13,445 nt of DNA from contig JAFWKS010000091.1 in the NCBI GenBank assembly GCA_017511325.1, forward strand, positions 1 to 13,445. The letters are read 5' to 3'. The stretch comes from Erysipelotrichaceae bacterium. Its GTDB lineage: Bacteria; Bacillota_I; Bacilli_A; Erysipelotrichales; Erysipelotrichaceae. Below are positions 1-7,387 of this stretch, one piece after another (positions within the stretch are counted from its first letter, which is position 1; every line of letters begins with the position of its first letter). The translations under genes and the position numbers were made by a program. The notes beneath the pieces were generated by a model, which worked only from the letters and a program-made list of their open reading frames with translations, made no database searches and had not been told where the DNA came from.

Positions 1-2
1 AG

Positions 3-68
3 GATGATTCAGCCAAGGCCTTACTGCACAGCTATGAACGGCTGCACAGCTGGACGATCGAGAACTAG
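3..68 (+). CDS. Probable C-terminal tip of an upstream gene (partial)
   Basis: An open frame enters from the left edge and ends at TAG 66-68, giving about 21 residues ending in HSWTIEN. It is the most protein-like of the three forward frames here: one other closes at once and the third gives an arginine-rich, low-quality peptide. A good terminator follows at 147-183 with no other gene between, which fits a forward gene ending here. The fragment is too short to assign a family. Confidence 0.35.
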   Translation, partial: DDSAKALLHSYERLHSWTIEN

Positions 69-146
69 AAGAAACTCTATGATTGATCAGTTTTTGAGCT
101 AATTGTTAGATTCTTTTATTATCTATAGACTTAGAAGAAAAAAGCG

Positions 147-183
147 AAGGACAGACATTGAGGATCATGTTTGTCCTTTTTTT
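147..183 (+). terminator. Rho-independent terminator of the upstream gene
   Basis: The stem pairs 147-158 with 167-178 and contains one G-U pair. The loop is 8 bases (159-166), and a run of seven T follows at 177-183. This is a textbook forward terminator. It separates whatever lies to the left from the gene at 230. Confidence 0.8.
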
Positions 184-210
184 GTGCGTTTCTTATGAAG
201 ATAGTATCAT
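182..210 (+). promoter_or_regulatory. Candidate promoter for the 150-residue membrane protein
   Basis: TTGTGC (182-187) and TATCAT (205-210) are separated by 17 bases, directly after the upstream terminator. The -10 matches consensus at five of six bases, but the -35 at only three of six. The leader to the ATG would be short. Weak by sequence alone; a promoter is expected here because the preceding transcript ends at about 183. Confidence 0.35.
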
Positions 211-229
211 ATAAATAAGTGAGGGTATT

Positions 230-682
230 ATGAGTAAAAAACTGGAAAGATCACAGAAACTGTTAAAAATCTTCAGCATCATTCAATTGCTTAGTGCGTT
301 GGCGTTTGTTGCGCTTCTTGTCTTGTTGATAGTAGCGGCAAAAGATGATGCTGTTTATGAGACGATAAAGAAAAATCAGACAGAATTTATTACCTCGGTA
401 ATAAAAATGCTGGTGAACACGCTCCTGCTGCTTGCAAGCTCCTATATCCTGAATAGGACAGCAAAGGATCCTAGTCAGCACAACTCGGCGCTGATTATCA
501 CGCTAACGGTAATAGCATATGAGATCTTCAACTTCATAACCAGCCTAGGCGTAGGAGTACCAAGGAATCTTGTTTCAATGGTTGTTTCGGTCATCGTGAA
601 CATAATCATAATGCTGGTGATTGAAAATGTGAAGCTGGAGTATGAAAGACTGGACAGGGAAAAAAGAAGCGTATCGCAATGA
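230..682 (+). CDS. Four-helix integral membrane protein, function unknown
   Basis: I do not recognise this 150-residue protein. It has a short basic N-terminus (MSKKLERSQK) and then four hydrophobic segments at roughly residues 13-37, 53-75, 86-108 and 112-131. The C-terminal tail, about 20 residues, is highly charged and rich in E, R and K, so it probably faces the cytosol. The GAGGG at 221-225 sits four bases before the ATG and supports this start. There are no conserved catalytic or metal-binding residues and no cysteines in the tail. It stands alone between its own candidate promoter and a bidirectional terminator, so it is probably monocistronic. No function can be assigned from sequence or neighbours. 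Confidence 0.8.
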   Translation: MSKKLERSQKLLKIFSIIQLLSALAFVALLVLLIVAAKDDAVYETIKKNQTEFITSVIKMLVNTLLLLASSYILNRTAKDPSQHNSALIITLTVIAYEIFNFITSLGVGVPRNLVSMVVSVIVNIIIMLVIENVKLEYERLDREKRSVSQ

Positions 683-694
683 TACGCTTCTTTT
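662..694. terminator. Bidirectional terminator between convergent genes
   Basis: A perfect 14-bp stem pairs 662-675 with 681-694 around a 5-base loop (676-680). The outer stem is A-rich on the left and T-rich on the right, so each strand ends its hairpin in a U-rich run. The TGA of the forward gene (680-682) lies at the loop/right-arm boundary. The stop of the reverse gene (693-695) overlaps the other foot of the stem. Confidence 0.85.
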
Positions 695-3257
695 AATCTA
701 TGTGGTATTCGATCTGTTCTGTTAAAAATTGACGCTGATATACATCAGTGAGAACGCCATTGAAAACGATATCGCAATTCCTCAATTCCCTGGCTGAAAT
801 GACAAGGTAATCAGGATTGGTGATAAGCAGCGTTCCGCCATATGTCTCTTTTTTCAGGAAAATACCCTGCATATCATAGTAATCGAAATAGAAATCAAGA
901 CGATCTCCTGACTGGAATTGCTTGAGACCTTTGGACATGAAGGCTTTGAATTCATCGACATAGCTATAGCCGGTTATGGTGGCTTTGTATGAATTCAATG
1001 TCTTTGTGTTCATAGGTTCCCATTCGATATTGATGATGATCTCATCCTTTCCGTTCAATAGGGCTCTGGTAGTACCGGTGTAGACAGTTCCTTTATCTGT
1101 CTGCTTTGTCTGTTTAGCTTCATAACAGATCAGATTGTTGTTGATGTGAGTCCATTGATCATCCATGAAGATGGTCTGATTGTCTTTAGCACCTGCTACA
1201 TAGTCACTGCCTAAGTATCTAAGTCTGCCGTTGTCTTTCTGATATACAGCCACCTGTGTATCGACGATGATCTTTTCGACTTTTTCCGGCAGCTCAGCCT
1301 TGTATCCGTCATCTGTTTCAATCAGTGGAATATCGATGAAGACGTTTGTCGTATCGTATTGCTCAAAGCCCTTGATGTACCATTCTTCATTGGCCAGATA
1401 GTCATCTTTTTGCTGTGCCACCATAATGGAGAAGAAGTTATTGTAGAATGTCTTCTGATCATTCATGGCGAATTCAATAAACTGCTTGTATATATCGCTG
1501 TAGATACTGGCTGCTTTAACTGGGAAGCTCAAAGCTAAACCGTTAACACCATCAACCGAATTTCTGTTGCGGTATGGTATGGCGGCTTTGATCGAATCGG
1601 CAACGACTTGGCAGGCATTGTCCTTGCAGATACGGTTGTCATAATCCAGTTCATCAAGTATCTTCAGATAATGGATCAGATCGATACCTTCATAATTTGA
1701 AAAAGCATAGGCTTTGGATGCCGAGATGGAGATATCGGCATAGTATTCGGGGTTTTCAAGGATCGCTTCGTTTGAAGCAGAAAACAGCTTCTCCAGATCC
1801 TCGTAGATCGGTCTGATCATCGTCAGATCGAGTACTGAAAGGGTAGCTGAAGTATCGACCTTGCCTTCTTTAATGGCGGTATTATAGAGATCATATGCAG
1901 ATATGAGCTCTTGGGCAAAGTCCAATGAAGGAGTGCCTGGATCTTTAGCGAGCTTGCCAAAGGCACTGGTATAGAACCAGCCGTATCCGCCTTCCGATTC
2001 TTCTGAGGCGATGAAGTAATCGGCATACGGTTCAAAGGCCAGCGCTGTTTCCAAGGTCTGCATCAGACAGGCATCAAAACCGATGATGTCAAATCTGACG
2101 CCGGCGTTTTGAAGTGCTGAGATCATCTCGTTTACCAGCATCGATCTGTGATCCTGCTTTTTATTGAGGTCATCTATACCATAGCCGTTGGAGAAGCCTC
2201 CGCCATGGTCCCATAAGACCAGGATATAGCGATCGGCCGGATAGTTCCTTTTTGTCCAGGCGATGAAATCTTCCAGGGATTTCGCTTCGCTCATACACAG
2301 CTTTTGATCAAGATCTTCGATCTTGGTGAACTTTCCGTTTTCGATCAGATAACGGCCGTTGCTGTTTTCTTCGATACCGTTCATGAACCAGCGGAAAGAA
2401 CCACCGGCCTGCAGGACGAATGAAAGCTTGTCGCCTTTGGATGAGGCATCCACCATCTGTTTGATATTCGCTGTGGCAAACCCGCCGGCATTTTCGAGAT
2501 CTGACCCAATGATATATGTCATGACTACGACGTTTCTATCCTGAGAGTGATCAGGATAGAAATATTCACGGGAATGTTCAGCATTTTCGATAAGAGAAAC
2601 GTTTGTATCAAGTGCTTCTTCGCGACTAATCGCATTATTATCACCGACGATATCTTTTGTCCTGCTTTCAACTCCGTTCAGTAAATAATTGGCCAGGAAT
2701 CTCGGCTGCTGTCTTCTGATCGTAATGAGTCCAACTCCTAAAGTAATAGCGATGATTTCAGCCGTACAGATCAGGACGATGATCGCATAACGCAATACAC
2801 TTACTATGCGGCCGAAAAGATTTTTGACTTTGAAGGTCGGGCCGATGAAAAGATTATTTCCTTTAGCTAGCAGATACAGGAATAAAGGCGGGAATAAAAC
2901 CATGATGATATACAGCCACCTGGTTTTTCTTAAAGCCTGGCGGAGTCTTCTGTATAAGCGCATGAGGAAGAAAAAGTAAACGATCGCTCCTGCATAGACC
3001 ATCAGACGTCCCATACCGATAAGCGGATTCATATACAATCCAGCCAGGACAAATATCATAGTTATTATGATCGCTCTGTTGAAAGTGAGCTTTCGGCAAT
3101 AGACATATTTGGATAAACGCCATTCAGCAATAAAAGGAACGATCGCATAAGCGGGATTATCACCGGCTTTATTGAGTACGAAATAATAGCCGAATGACTG
3201 CATCGCCCACGCAAGTATCCACAAGTATTTGTTGGTCAAAAAGAAGAACAGCAACAT
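693..3257 (-). CDS. Membrane-tethered C11 (clostripain-family) cysteine peptidase
   Basis: This 854-residue protein has two parts. Residues 1-180 contain about five transmembrane segments (near 10-28, 61-78, 84-100, 113-132 and 155-178). A charged linker follows, and then a C11 peptidase domain from about residue 240. The catalytic dyad is visible as His351 in LWDHGGG and Cys397 in FDACLM. That spacing equals the one I recall for the Parabacteroides enzyme PmC11. Asp395, two residues before the Cys, is the position linked in this family to Arg/Lys specificity at P1. Lys366-Lys367 sit 15-16 residues after the His, near where C11 enzymes cut themselves. The last 200 or so residues look like a beta-rich accessory region. 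GGAGGA six bases before the ATG fixes the start. The peptidase part probably faces outward. The substrate is unknown. Confidence 0.88.
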   Translation of the reverse strand: MLLFFFLTNKYLWILAWAMQSFGYYFVLNKAGDNPAYAIVPFIAEWRLSKYVYCRKLTFNRAIIITMIFVLAGLYMNPLIGMGRLMVYAGAIVYFFFLMRLYRRLRQALRKTRWLYIIMVLFPPLFLYLLAKGNNLFIGPTFKVKNLFGRIVSVLRYAIIVLICTAEIIAITLGVGLITIRRQQPRFLANYLLNGVESRTKDIVGDNNAISREEALDTNVSLIENAEHSREYFYPDHSQDRNVVVMTYIIGSDLENAGGFATANIKQMVDASSKGDKLSFVLQAGGSFRWFMNGIEENSNGRYLIENGKFTKIEDLDQKLCMSEAKSLEDFIAWTKRNYPADRYILVLWDHGGGFSNGYGIDDLNKKQDHRSMLVNEMISALQNAGVRFDIIGFDACLMQTLETALAFEPYADYFIASEESEGGYGWFYTSAFGKLAKDPGTPSLDFAQELISAYDLYNTAIKEGKVDTSATLSVLDLTMIRPIYEDLEKLFSASNEAILENPEYYADISISASKAYAFSNYEGIDLIHYLKILDELDYDNRICKDNACQVVADSIKAAIPYRNRNSVDGVNGLALSFPVKAASIYSDIYKQFIEFAMNDQKTFYNNFFSIMVAQQKDDYLANEEWYIKGFEQYDTTNVFIDIPLIETDDGYKAELPEKVEKIIVDTQVAVYQKDNGRLRYLGSDYVAGAKDNQTIFMDDQWTHINNNLICYEAKQTKQTDKGTVYTGTTRALLNGKDEIIINIEWEPMNTKTLNSYKATITGYSYVDEFKAFMSKGLKQFQSGDRLDFYFDYYDMQGIFLKKETYGGTLLITNPDYLVISARELRNCDIVFNGVLTDVYQRQFLTEQIEYHID

Positions 3258-3332
3258 AACGATTCCTCCGATGTATTGTTATTTTAATGATATCATCGAA
3301 TACTGTTATTATCAGGTTACAGATCGCATCAA

Positions 3333-3383
3333 TAAAAAAAGAAAATACAGTTCTATAAGGCATGAATGATGCTTATAGAACTG
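3333..3383 (-). terminator. Terminator of the HD-GYP gene
   Basis: A 12-bp perfect stem pairs 3348-3359 with 3372-3383. The inner pairs 3361-3363/3369-3371 extend it across one bulged base. Read on the minus strand, the hairpin is followed by a T-rich run (complement of 3333-3347). It lies between the stop of the HD-GYP gene and the start of the peptidase gene, so these two reverse genes are probably transcribed separately. Confidence 0.75.
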
Positions 3384-3504
3384 ACATTATTAATGCAGAG
3401 ATGGCTATTTCAAAGGGCGATACTGCTGATATTTATAAATGATATCCTGTTTATCATCCTTTATCTTTTTTTGAAAGCGATGAAAGGAAACATGAATGAC
3501 GAGA

Positions 3505-4824
3505 TCAGCCGATCAGCTGATCGATCGTTTTGTTGTCAATCATCTCTAAAAGAATAGCTGCAAATCTGATGTCGAACTGCTTCCCCATTCCATTCAGGAT
3601 CTCGGCCCTGACTTTTTCTTTTGAAAGCGCATCACGATAGCTTCTTGTAGAAGTCATGGCATCATACGCATCAGCTACAGCGATGATCCTGGCGATGACG
3701 GGGATCTCTTCACCCTTTAATCCTTCAGGGTAACCGGTACCGTCAAAGCGTTCATGATGATAATGCGCTCCTTGGCTGAGATATGGCGACTGTTTGATGC
3801 TGGAAAGGATCTGATATCCCAGGACCGGATGCAGCTTGATGTTTTCAAATTCCTCATCGGTCAGCTTGCCGGTCTTTTTTATGACATTATCTCTGACGCC
3901 GATCTTCCCGACATCGTGAAGAAGAGCTGCATAATAGACCTGTTCGCATTCCGTGTCACTTAATCCTGCCAGTTGTGCGATTTTCTTTGAAATGATCGCA
4001 ACTCTTGTCGAGTGTCCACTCGTGTAATTATCTTTGGCATCGATGGCGTTGGCCAATGCTTCTGTCGTTTCCTGAAACAGTGCGGCTTCTCTTGCCTGCG
4101 CTTCCTTATAGAAATTGATCTCGCGGGTCCTGGCTTTGCCTACTTCATCGCCTAGTGCATAAAGCGTATAGACATAAAAGACGATGACGACTGCGACCAT
4201 GGTTATACTTGTAAGAGAAATGCCATAGGAAAGGAATTGAATTATTGAAGCAAAGGTCGGCAAGGCGATACTTAGCTCCAGGGCAAAAACAAGACCTTTA
4301 TTGAGCTTGTCGGAATATTGAATAAGTATGGATTCCTGAATGATTATGGCCAGAAAAGGTATGATGTAGCTGATGAAATTCAGTGATGATCTCTGATAGC
4401 GGTTTTGGGCATCAAAGGTATAGTAAAGACCTGTAAACTGAGAAATGATTATTAAAATGGTACCGATCGCGAAGAGTATCTCACAGATCCTGAAGCGTTT
4501 CGGAAGTTTTTCCATTTTTCCTTCGTTAAGAAGCAGATCGCCAATAAAATATGTTACCAGCAAAGGGATCAGCAAGGTCAGAAAATAGGTCATGCCGTTG
4601 GTGAATCTTACCATGAAACCGCCTAGGTCGCTCACATCACCGCGATAGATATAGGCAAGTCTGTCAAAATTTAGAAGCAGCATCGAGCAGAATTCCATCA
4701 TAGCCAGAAGACTTCTTCTTCTGCGTGACATGAATTTGGGCATCATCGACATGATCGCCAAAACGCCACAGACACCGCTCATATACAGCATTATGTTGAG
4801 CTGGTTTTCACGCAAGAATTCCAT
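3505..4824 (-). CDS. Membrane HD-GYP domain protein, probable cyclic-di-GMP phosphodiesterase
   Basis: From the start I prefer, the protein is 439 residues. The N-terminal half (to about 225) contains roughly seven hydrophobic segments, like the 7TM sensory regions of signalling proteins. A short helical linker leads to the catalytic HD-GYP domain. The metal-binding HD pair is His303-Asp304 in LLHDVGKIGV, and the diagnostic HHERFDGTGYP motif spans 356-366 with no substitutions, so it should be active on cyclic-di-GMP or a similar dinucleotide. The frame is open from a GTG at 4833, but the G-rich ribosome binding site abuts that codon. The same site lies eight bases before the ATG at 4824, so I use the ATG. 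The gene is divergent from a diguanylate cyclase, which suggests an opposing pair. Confidence 0.88.
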   Translation of the reverse strand: MEFLRENQLNIMLYMSGVCGVLAIMSMMPKFMSRRRRSLLAMMEFCSMLLLNFDRLAYIYRGDVSDLGGFMVRFTNGMTYFLTLLIPLLVTYFIGDLLLNEGKMEKLPKRFRICEILFAIGTILIIISQFTGLYYTFDAQNRYQRSSLNFISYIIPFLAIIIQESILIQYSDKLNKGLVFALELSIALPTFASIIQFLSYGISLTSITMVAVVIVFYVYTLYALGDEVGKARTREINFYKEAQAREAALFQETTEALANAIDAKDNYTSGHSTRVAIISKKIAQLAGLSDTECEQVYYAALLHDVGKIGVRDNVIKKTGKLTDEEFENIKLHPVLGYQILSSIKQSPYLSQGAHYHHERFDGTGYPEGLKGEEIPVIARIIAVADAYDAMTSTRSYRDALSKEKVRAEILNGMGKQFDIRFAAILLEMIDNKTIDQLIG

Positions 4825-4858
4825 AACAGTCACCCCCCTTTTATTATCTCAATGATTA

Positions 4859-4887
4859 ACTATATTTAGGAAGAATACAAGTGAAAA
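4859..4887 (-). promoter_or_regulatory. Candidate promoter of the HD-GYP gene
   Basis: On the minus strand, TTTTCA (complement of 4882-4887) and TATAGT (complement of 4859-4864) are separated by 17 bases. The matches to consensus are four of six and five of six. The predicted start is near 4852, leaving a leader of about 28 bases with the ribosome binding site. The -35 hexamer overlaps the GTGA-N6-TCAC palindrome. Confidence 0.4.
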
Positions 4888-4894
4888 ATATCAC
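4881..4894. promoter_or_regulatory. GTGA-N6-TCAC palindrome, candidate Crp/Fnr-family operator
   Basis: The sequence GTGAAAAATATCAC has perfect 4-bp arms around a 6-base AT-only spacer, with a flanking A on the right. This arrangement matches the Crp/ArcR type of half-site (TGTGA-N6-TCACA). It sits in the divergent spacer between the cyclic-di-GMP phosphodiesterase and cyclase genes. It overlaps the candidate -35 of the former. Which regulator binds it, if any, cannot be read from this window. Confidence 0.4.
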
Positions 4895-5010
4895 AAAGCA
4901 ATGGGAAACCATGATTTATTGTTCATGACAAGGCATTTTATATATGAGTAGAGGAAACAGATATAGAAAAAAATTTTTAATAATCGTATCATTAAATTAA
5001 TAGCGACCAT

Positions 5011-6099
5011 ATGAAATATCTCGATCGATTCTGGCAGATGATCACAAAAGATGTAAGCAATGATAACGAGCTGAAGAAGTCGGCAGTAATAATCCGCTGC
5101 AAGTCCATCGTTATGATTTTTTATGGTATTTTAAATGCCATACTTATGTTGTGTTTGAAACTGAATACCCCGTTTATCGTTTCGCTGGCTTTTGTGGCAG
5201 ATTATGCGGCAGTATTCTATCTGGCATACAACAGCAACACCAAGCTGTGCTACTACCTGGAGATGGTCCTGACTCTGGGATGGGTCATCATCAACGTGAG
5301 CCTGTTTGGCTTCTCGATCGGTGTGCAGTATTTTCTCATCCTGCTCATCCAGTATTCGTTCGTGACCAGCCATATCCGTGAACTGTACAAGTATCTGCTA
5401 AGTTTCGTGATCGTGGTCATCTTCATAGCTTTGTATTTCTACAGCCGCAGATTCGTTTCTTTCTGCGATATAGATACAGCTACGACGGATATCCTTCAGG
5501 TACTCAATATCTTCTTCGCCTGTTTTTTAGAAGCGACGATGATCTCTCTTTTCAGTTCGGATTCTCTGATGCAGGAAGAAAAACTGATGGAATACAACCG
5601 CAAGGTGACGCACCTTGCCAGTATCGATCCTTTGACCGGTCTTATCAACAGACGTTCTACCAAGGAACAGATCTCCAATCTTATCGATGCGGGAAGAGAG
5701 GAGGTCCCTTTCATTTCCCTGGCCATGGGCGATATCGATTTCTTTAAGAAAGTCAACGACACCTACGGACATGAAGGAGGAGACGAAGTACTCAAAGGTC
5801 TGGCTAAATGTTTCCTTGAAGAAACTAAGGACATTGGATTGGTATGCAGATGGGGAGGCGAAGAATTCCTTTTCATCCTGCCTGATATGAACGGCGATGA
5901 AGCGTACGATTTTATTGAGAAACTGCGTCGCAAGGTCAAGACCATCACTTTCAAACATGATGACCAGGAATTCAATGTCTCCATGACTTTCGGCGTGCAG
6001 GAACACGACTTCAGAGATTCCATCGATATGAGCATCGATAAAGCCGACAGGAAACTATATACCGGCAAATCATCAGGCAGAGATCAGGTAGTTTACTAG
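5011..6099 (+). CDS. Membrane GGDEF protein, probable diguanylate cyclase
   Basis: A 362-residue protein with about six hydrophobic segments between residues 28 and 185, then a GGDEF domain making cyclic-di-GMP from two GTP. The domain shows DPLTGLINRR at its start, the metal and substrate region GDIDFFKKVNDTYGH, and an intact GGEEF at 282-286. The usual inhibitory I-site (RxxD just before the signature) would fall at 273-276 but reads K-D-I-G, so product inhibition through that site is not expected. No recognised PAS, GAF or CHASE domain is seen, so the membrane half probably senses the signal. There is no Shine-Dalgarno sequence before the ATG at 5011 and no better in-frame start nearby. 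It lies divergent from the HD-GYP gene. Confidence 0.9.
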   Translation: MKYLDRFWQMITKDVSNDNELKKSAVIIRCKSIVMIFYGILNAILMLCLKLNTPFIVSLAFVADYAAVFYLAYNSNTKLCYYLEMVLTLGWVIINVSLFGFSIGVQYFLILLIQYSFVTSHIRELYKYLLSFVIVVIFIALYFYSRRFVSFCDIDTATTDILQVLNIFFACFLEATMISLFSSDSLMQEEKLMEYNRKVTHLASIDPLTGLINRRSTKEQISNLIDAGREEVPFISLAMGDIDFFKKVNDTYGHEGGDEVLKGLAKCFLEETKDIGLVCRWGGEEFLFILPDMNGDEAYDFIEKLRRKVKTITFKHDDQEFNVSMTFGVQEHDFRDSIDMSIDKADRKLYTGKSSGRDQVVY

Positions 6100-6131
6100 A
6101 TCTTTACAATATATCTTTTGGATCCAATAAT

Positions 6132-6154
6132 AAATCCGTCAGTTGACGGATTTT
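6132..6154. terminator. Bidirectional terminator between convergent genes
   Basis: A 9-bp stem pairs 6132-6140 with 6145-6153 around an AGTT loop. The right foot runs into four T followed by more T-rich sequence for the forward transcript. The reverse transcript leaves through an AT-rich run. The stop codon of the reverse gene (6139-6141) lies inside the hairpin. Confidence 0.75.
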
Positions 6155-7209
6155 GTGTTATTTTCATCAAAAGCTTTGATTATCTCGCTATAGAATAAAG
6201 GCCTGATCTCGTTCATCTTGTGCACTCTGCTTGGGTGTACAGCGTTTGCCAGAAAGACGAGCCCGAATCCTCTTTCATAATCGATATAGATCGAAGTGCC
6301 GGTAAAGCCGGTGTGATAGAGGCTGTCAGGGGAGACGAGTTTTCCTGCTGATGTGTTGAGATCGCCATGGAACCATCCGCCCATCGTCCTTTTCTCGTTC
6401 AATCCTTCGGTGTAGGTCTTGTGGAAGAGTTTCATGATATCTTTGCTCAGGATCTGCGTATTGTCGTATACGCCATCATTCAACATCATCGAAACGAACC
6501 TTGCCAGAGTATCGACATCGGAAAAGATGCCCGCATTTCCTGAGAGACCTTCAAGGATATTGGCCTTGCCATCATGGACGATGCCTTTGATGATCCCTCT
6601 TTGTTCACTTGCCTCAGTTGGCGCACAGTCGGCGGCTCTGTTTTTCAGGTATGGATTGTACATGATGTTTATAGATCCAAGCGGATCAAAAAGGACTTTC
6701 CTGGCATAATCTTCCAGATTGCCCTTGAAGTGTTCGATGATCTTGCCTAAGACGATATAGCCGAAACATGAATATTCGACAATAGTACCGGTCGGATTGT
6801 GCAGCGGAAGCTTCAGGATGAAGTCCCAGAGCTCTTCCTTGTTTTTGCACAGCTTGTAGTTCTTGTCGTCGGCAGGAAGTCCTGAAGTGTGGGTTATCAG
6901 ATTAAAAACGGTGATGTCCTTGTAGGGAAATTCAGGAAGAATATCTGCCACTTTTGTTTCGAAACTTATCAGTCCTTCTTCCATCAGCCTGCATATCATG
7001 GTGGATGTAGAAACGACCTTGCTCAAGGAGGCGATATCATAGATCGTATCGATACTTAATCTTTCCTTTTGCGGAAGCAGAGCCTTATAGCCGTAACAGT
7101 CACATTCATAGCCGTTTTTATCGACATAGGCGATGCAAGCCCCCGGCAGTTCGTTTCGATCCACATATTCTTTGATTATTGTTATTCCTATCTGTAAATA
7201 TCTGTTCAT
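6139..7209 (-). CDS. Beta-lactamase-fold serine hydrolase (class C / S12 family)
   Basis: A 356-residue protein of the penicillin-binding-protein-like fold that includes class C beta-lactamases, esterases and D-amino-acid peptidases. Motif one is Ser61-x-x-Lys64 in ASLSKVV, carrying the nucleophile. Motif two has the catalytic Tyr146 in EYSCFGY, with Cys148 where YxN enzymes have Asn. Motif three is His299-Thr300-Gly301 in YHTGFTGTS. No signal peptide or lipobox is visible, so it is probably cytoplasmic, which argues against a role as a secreted beta-lactamase. The substrate cannot be predicted; an esterase or a peptide hydrolase is equally possible. There is no Shine-Dalgarno sequence before the ATG at 7209. 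An in-frame TAG a few codons upstream excludes a longer start. Confidence 0.85.
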   Translation of the reverse strand: MNRYLQIGITIIKEYVDRNELPGACIAYVDKNGYECDCYGYKALLPQKERLSIDTIYDIASLSKVVSTSTMICRLMEEGLISFETKVADILPEFPYKDITVFNLITHTSGLPADDKNYKLCKNKEELWDFILKLPLHNPTGTIVEYSCFGYIVLGKIIEHFKGNLEDYARKVLFDPLGSINIMYNPYLKNRAADCAPTEASEQRGIIKGIVHDGKANILEGLSGNAGIFSDVDTLARFVSMMLNDGVYDNTQILSKDIMKLFHKTYTEGLNEKRTMGGWFHGDLNTSAGKLVSPDSLYHTGFTGTSIYIDYERGFGLVFLANAVHPSRVHKMNEIRPLFYSEIIKAFDENNTKSVN

Positions 7210-7342
7210 AACTAAATTCTAATACTAATTATGCATTTATAGATGATTTTTAAGGCTTTATAGCGATGTTTGAGGAGACGACGAGGAATTATTCAACGAA
7301 ATAAAACATGTCTGATAGAGCTTACAATTAGCCTATAAAACA

Positions 7343-7366
7343 ATGAAAATTTACAGGGATTTTCAT
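7343..7366. repeat. Inverted repeat upstream of the MarR-NrdG gene
   Basis: ATGAAAAT at 7343-7350 and ATTTTCAT at 7359-7366 are perfect inverted arms around an 8-base spacer. It is the leftmost of a row of abutting palindromes between the serine hydrolase and MarR-NrdG genes. It could be a regulatory site; its AT-richness makes chance occurrence possible. Confidence 0.4.
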
Positions 7367-7387
7367 GATTATTTCCCGGAAATTATC
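7367..7387. repeat. Palindrome centred on TTTCCCGGAAA
   Basis: Ten-base arms at 7367-7376 and 7378-7387 match in nine of ten positions around a single central C. The core ATTTCC-C-GGAAAT (7371-7383) is perfect. It directly abuts the repeat on its left and the MarR-type box on its right. It lies about 70 bp upstream of the predicted transcription start of the operon, in a position suited to an activator or to a regulator of the divergent gene. No known factor can be named. Confidence 0.45.

Noticed and set aside
3510..3523. Perfect 14-bp palindrome CGATCAGCTGATCG
   Set aside because: It is inside the last codons of the HD-GYP gene (encoding IDQLIG), has no U-tract, and the surrounding sequence is naturally rich in GATC. 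Probably chance.
3366..3557. Forward open frame of 63 codons with a hydrophobic stretch
   Set aside because: It starts inside a terminator hairpin, has no ribosome binding site, overlaps the end of the well-supported HD-GYP gene, and its C-terminal part is not protein-like.
4834..5010. Possible cyclic-di-GMP riboswitch upstream of the cyclase or phosphodiesterase gene
   Set aside because: CACAAAGCAATGGGAAACCAT (about 4892-4912) faintly recalls the GEMM motif, with a short GNRA hairpin, but the second conserved helix and the tetraloop receptor are absent and the stem is only four pairs.
5527..6006. Reverse open frame of 159 codons
   Set aside because: It lies entirely antisense to the GGDEF domain, whose motifs are intact on the forward strand. 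No ribosome binding site or recognisable domain.
6772..6780. Cys148 in place of Asn in the YxN motif of the serine hydrolase as a sign of inactivation
   Set aside because: The second motif position after Tyr varies widely in this family outside true beta-lactamases, and Ser61, Lys64, Tyr146 and HTG are all kept.
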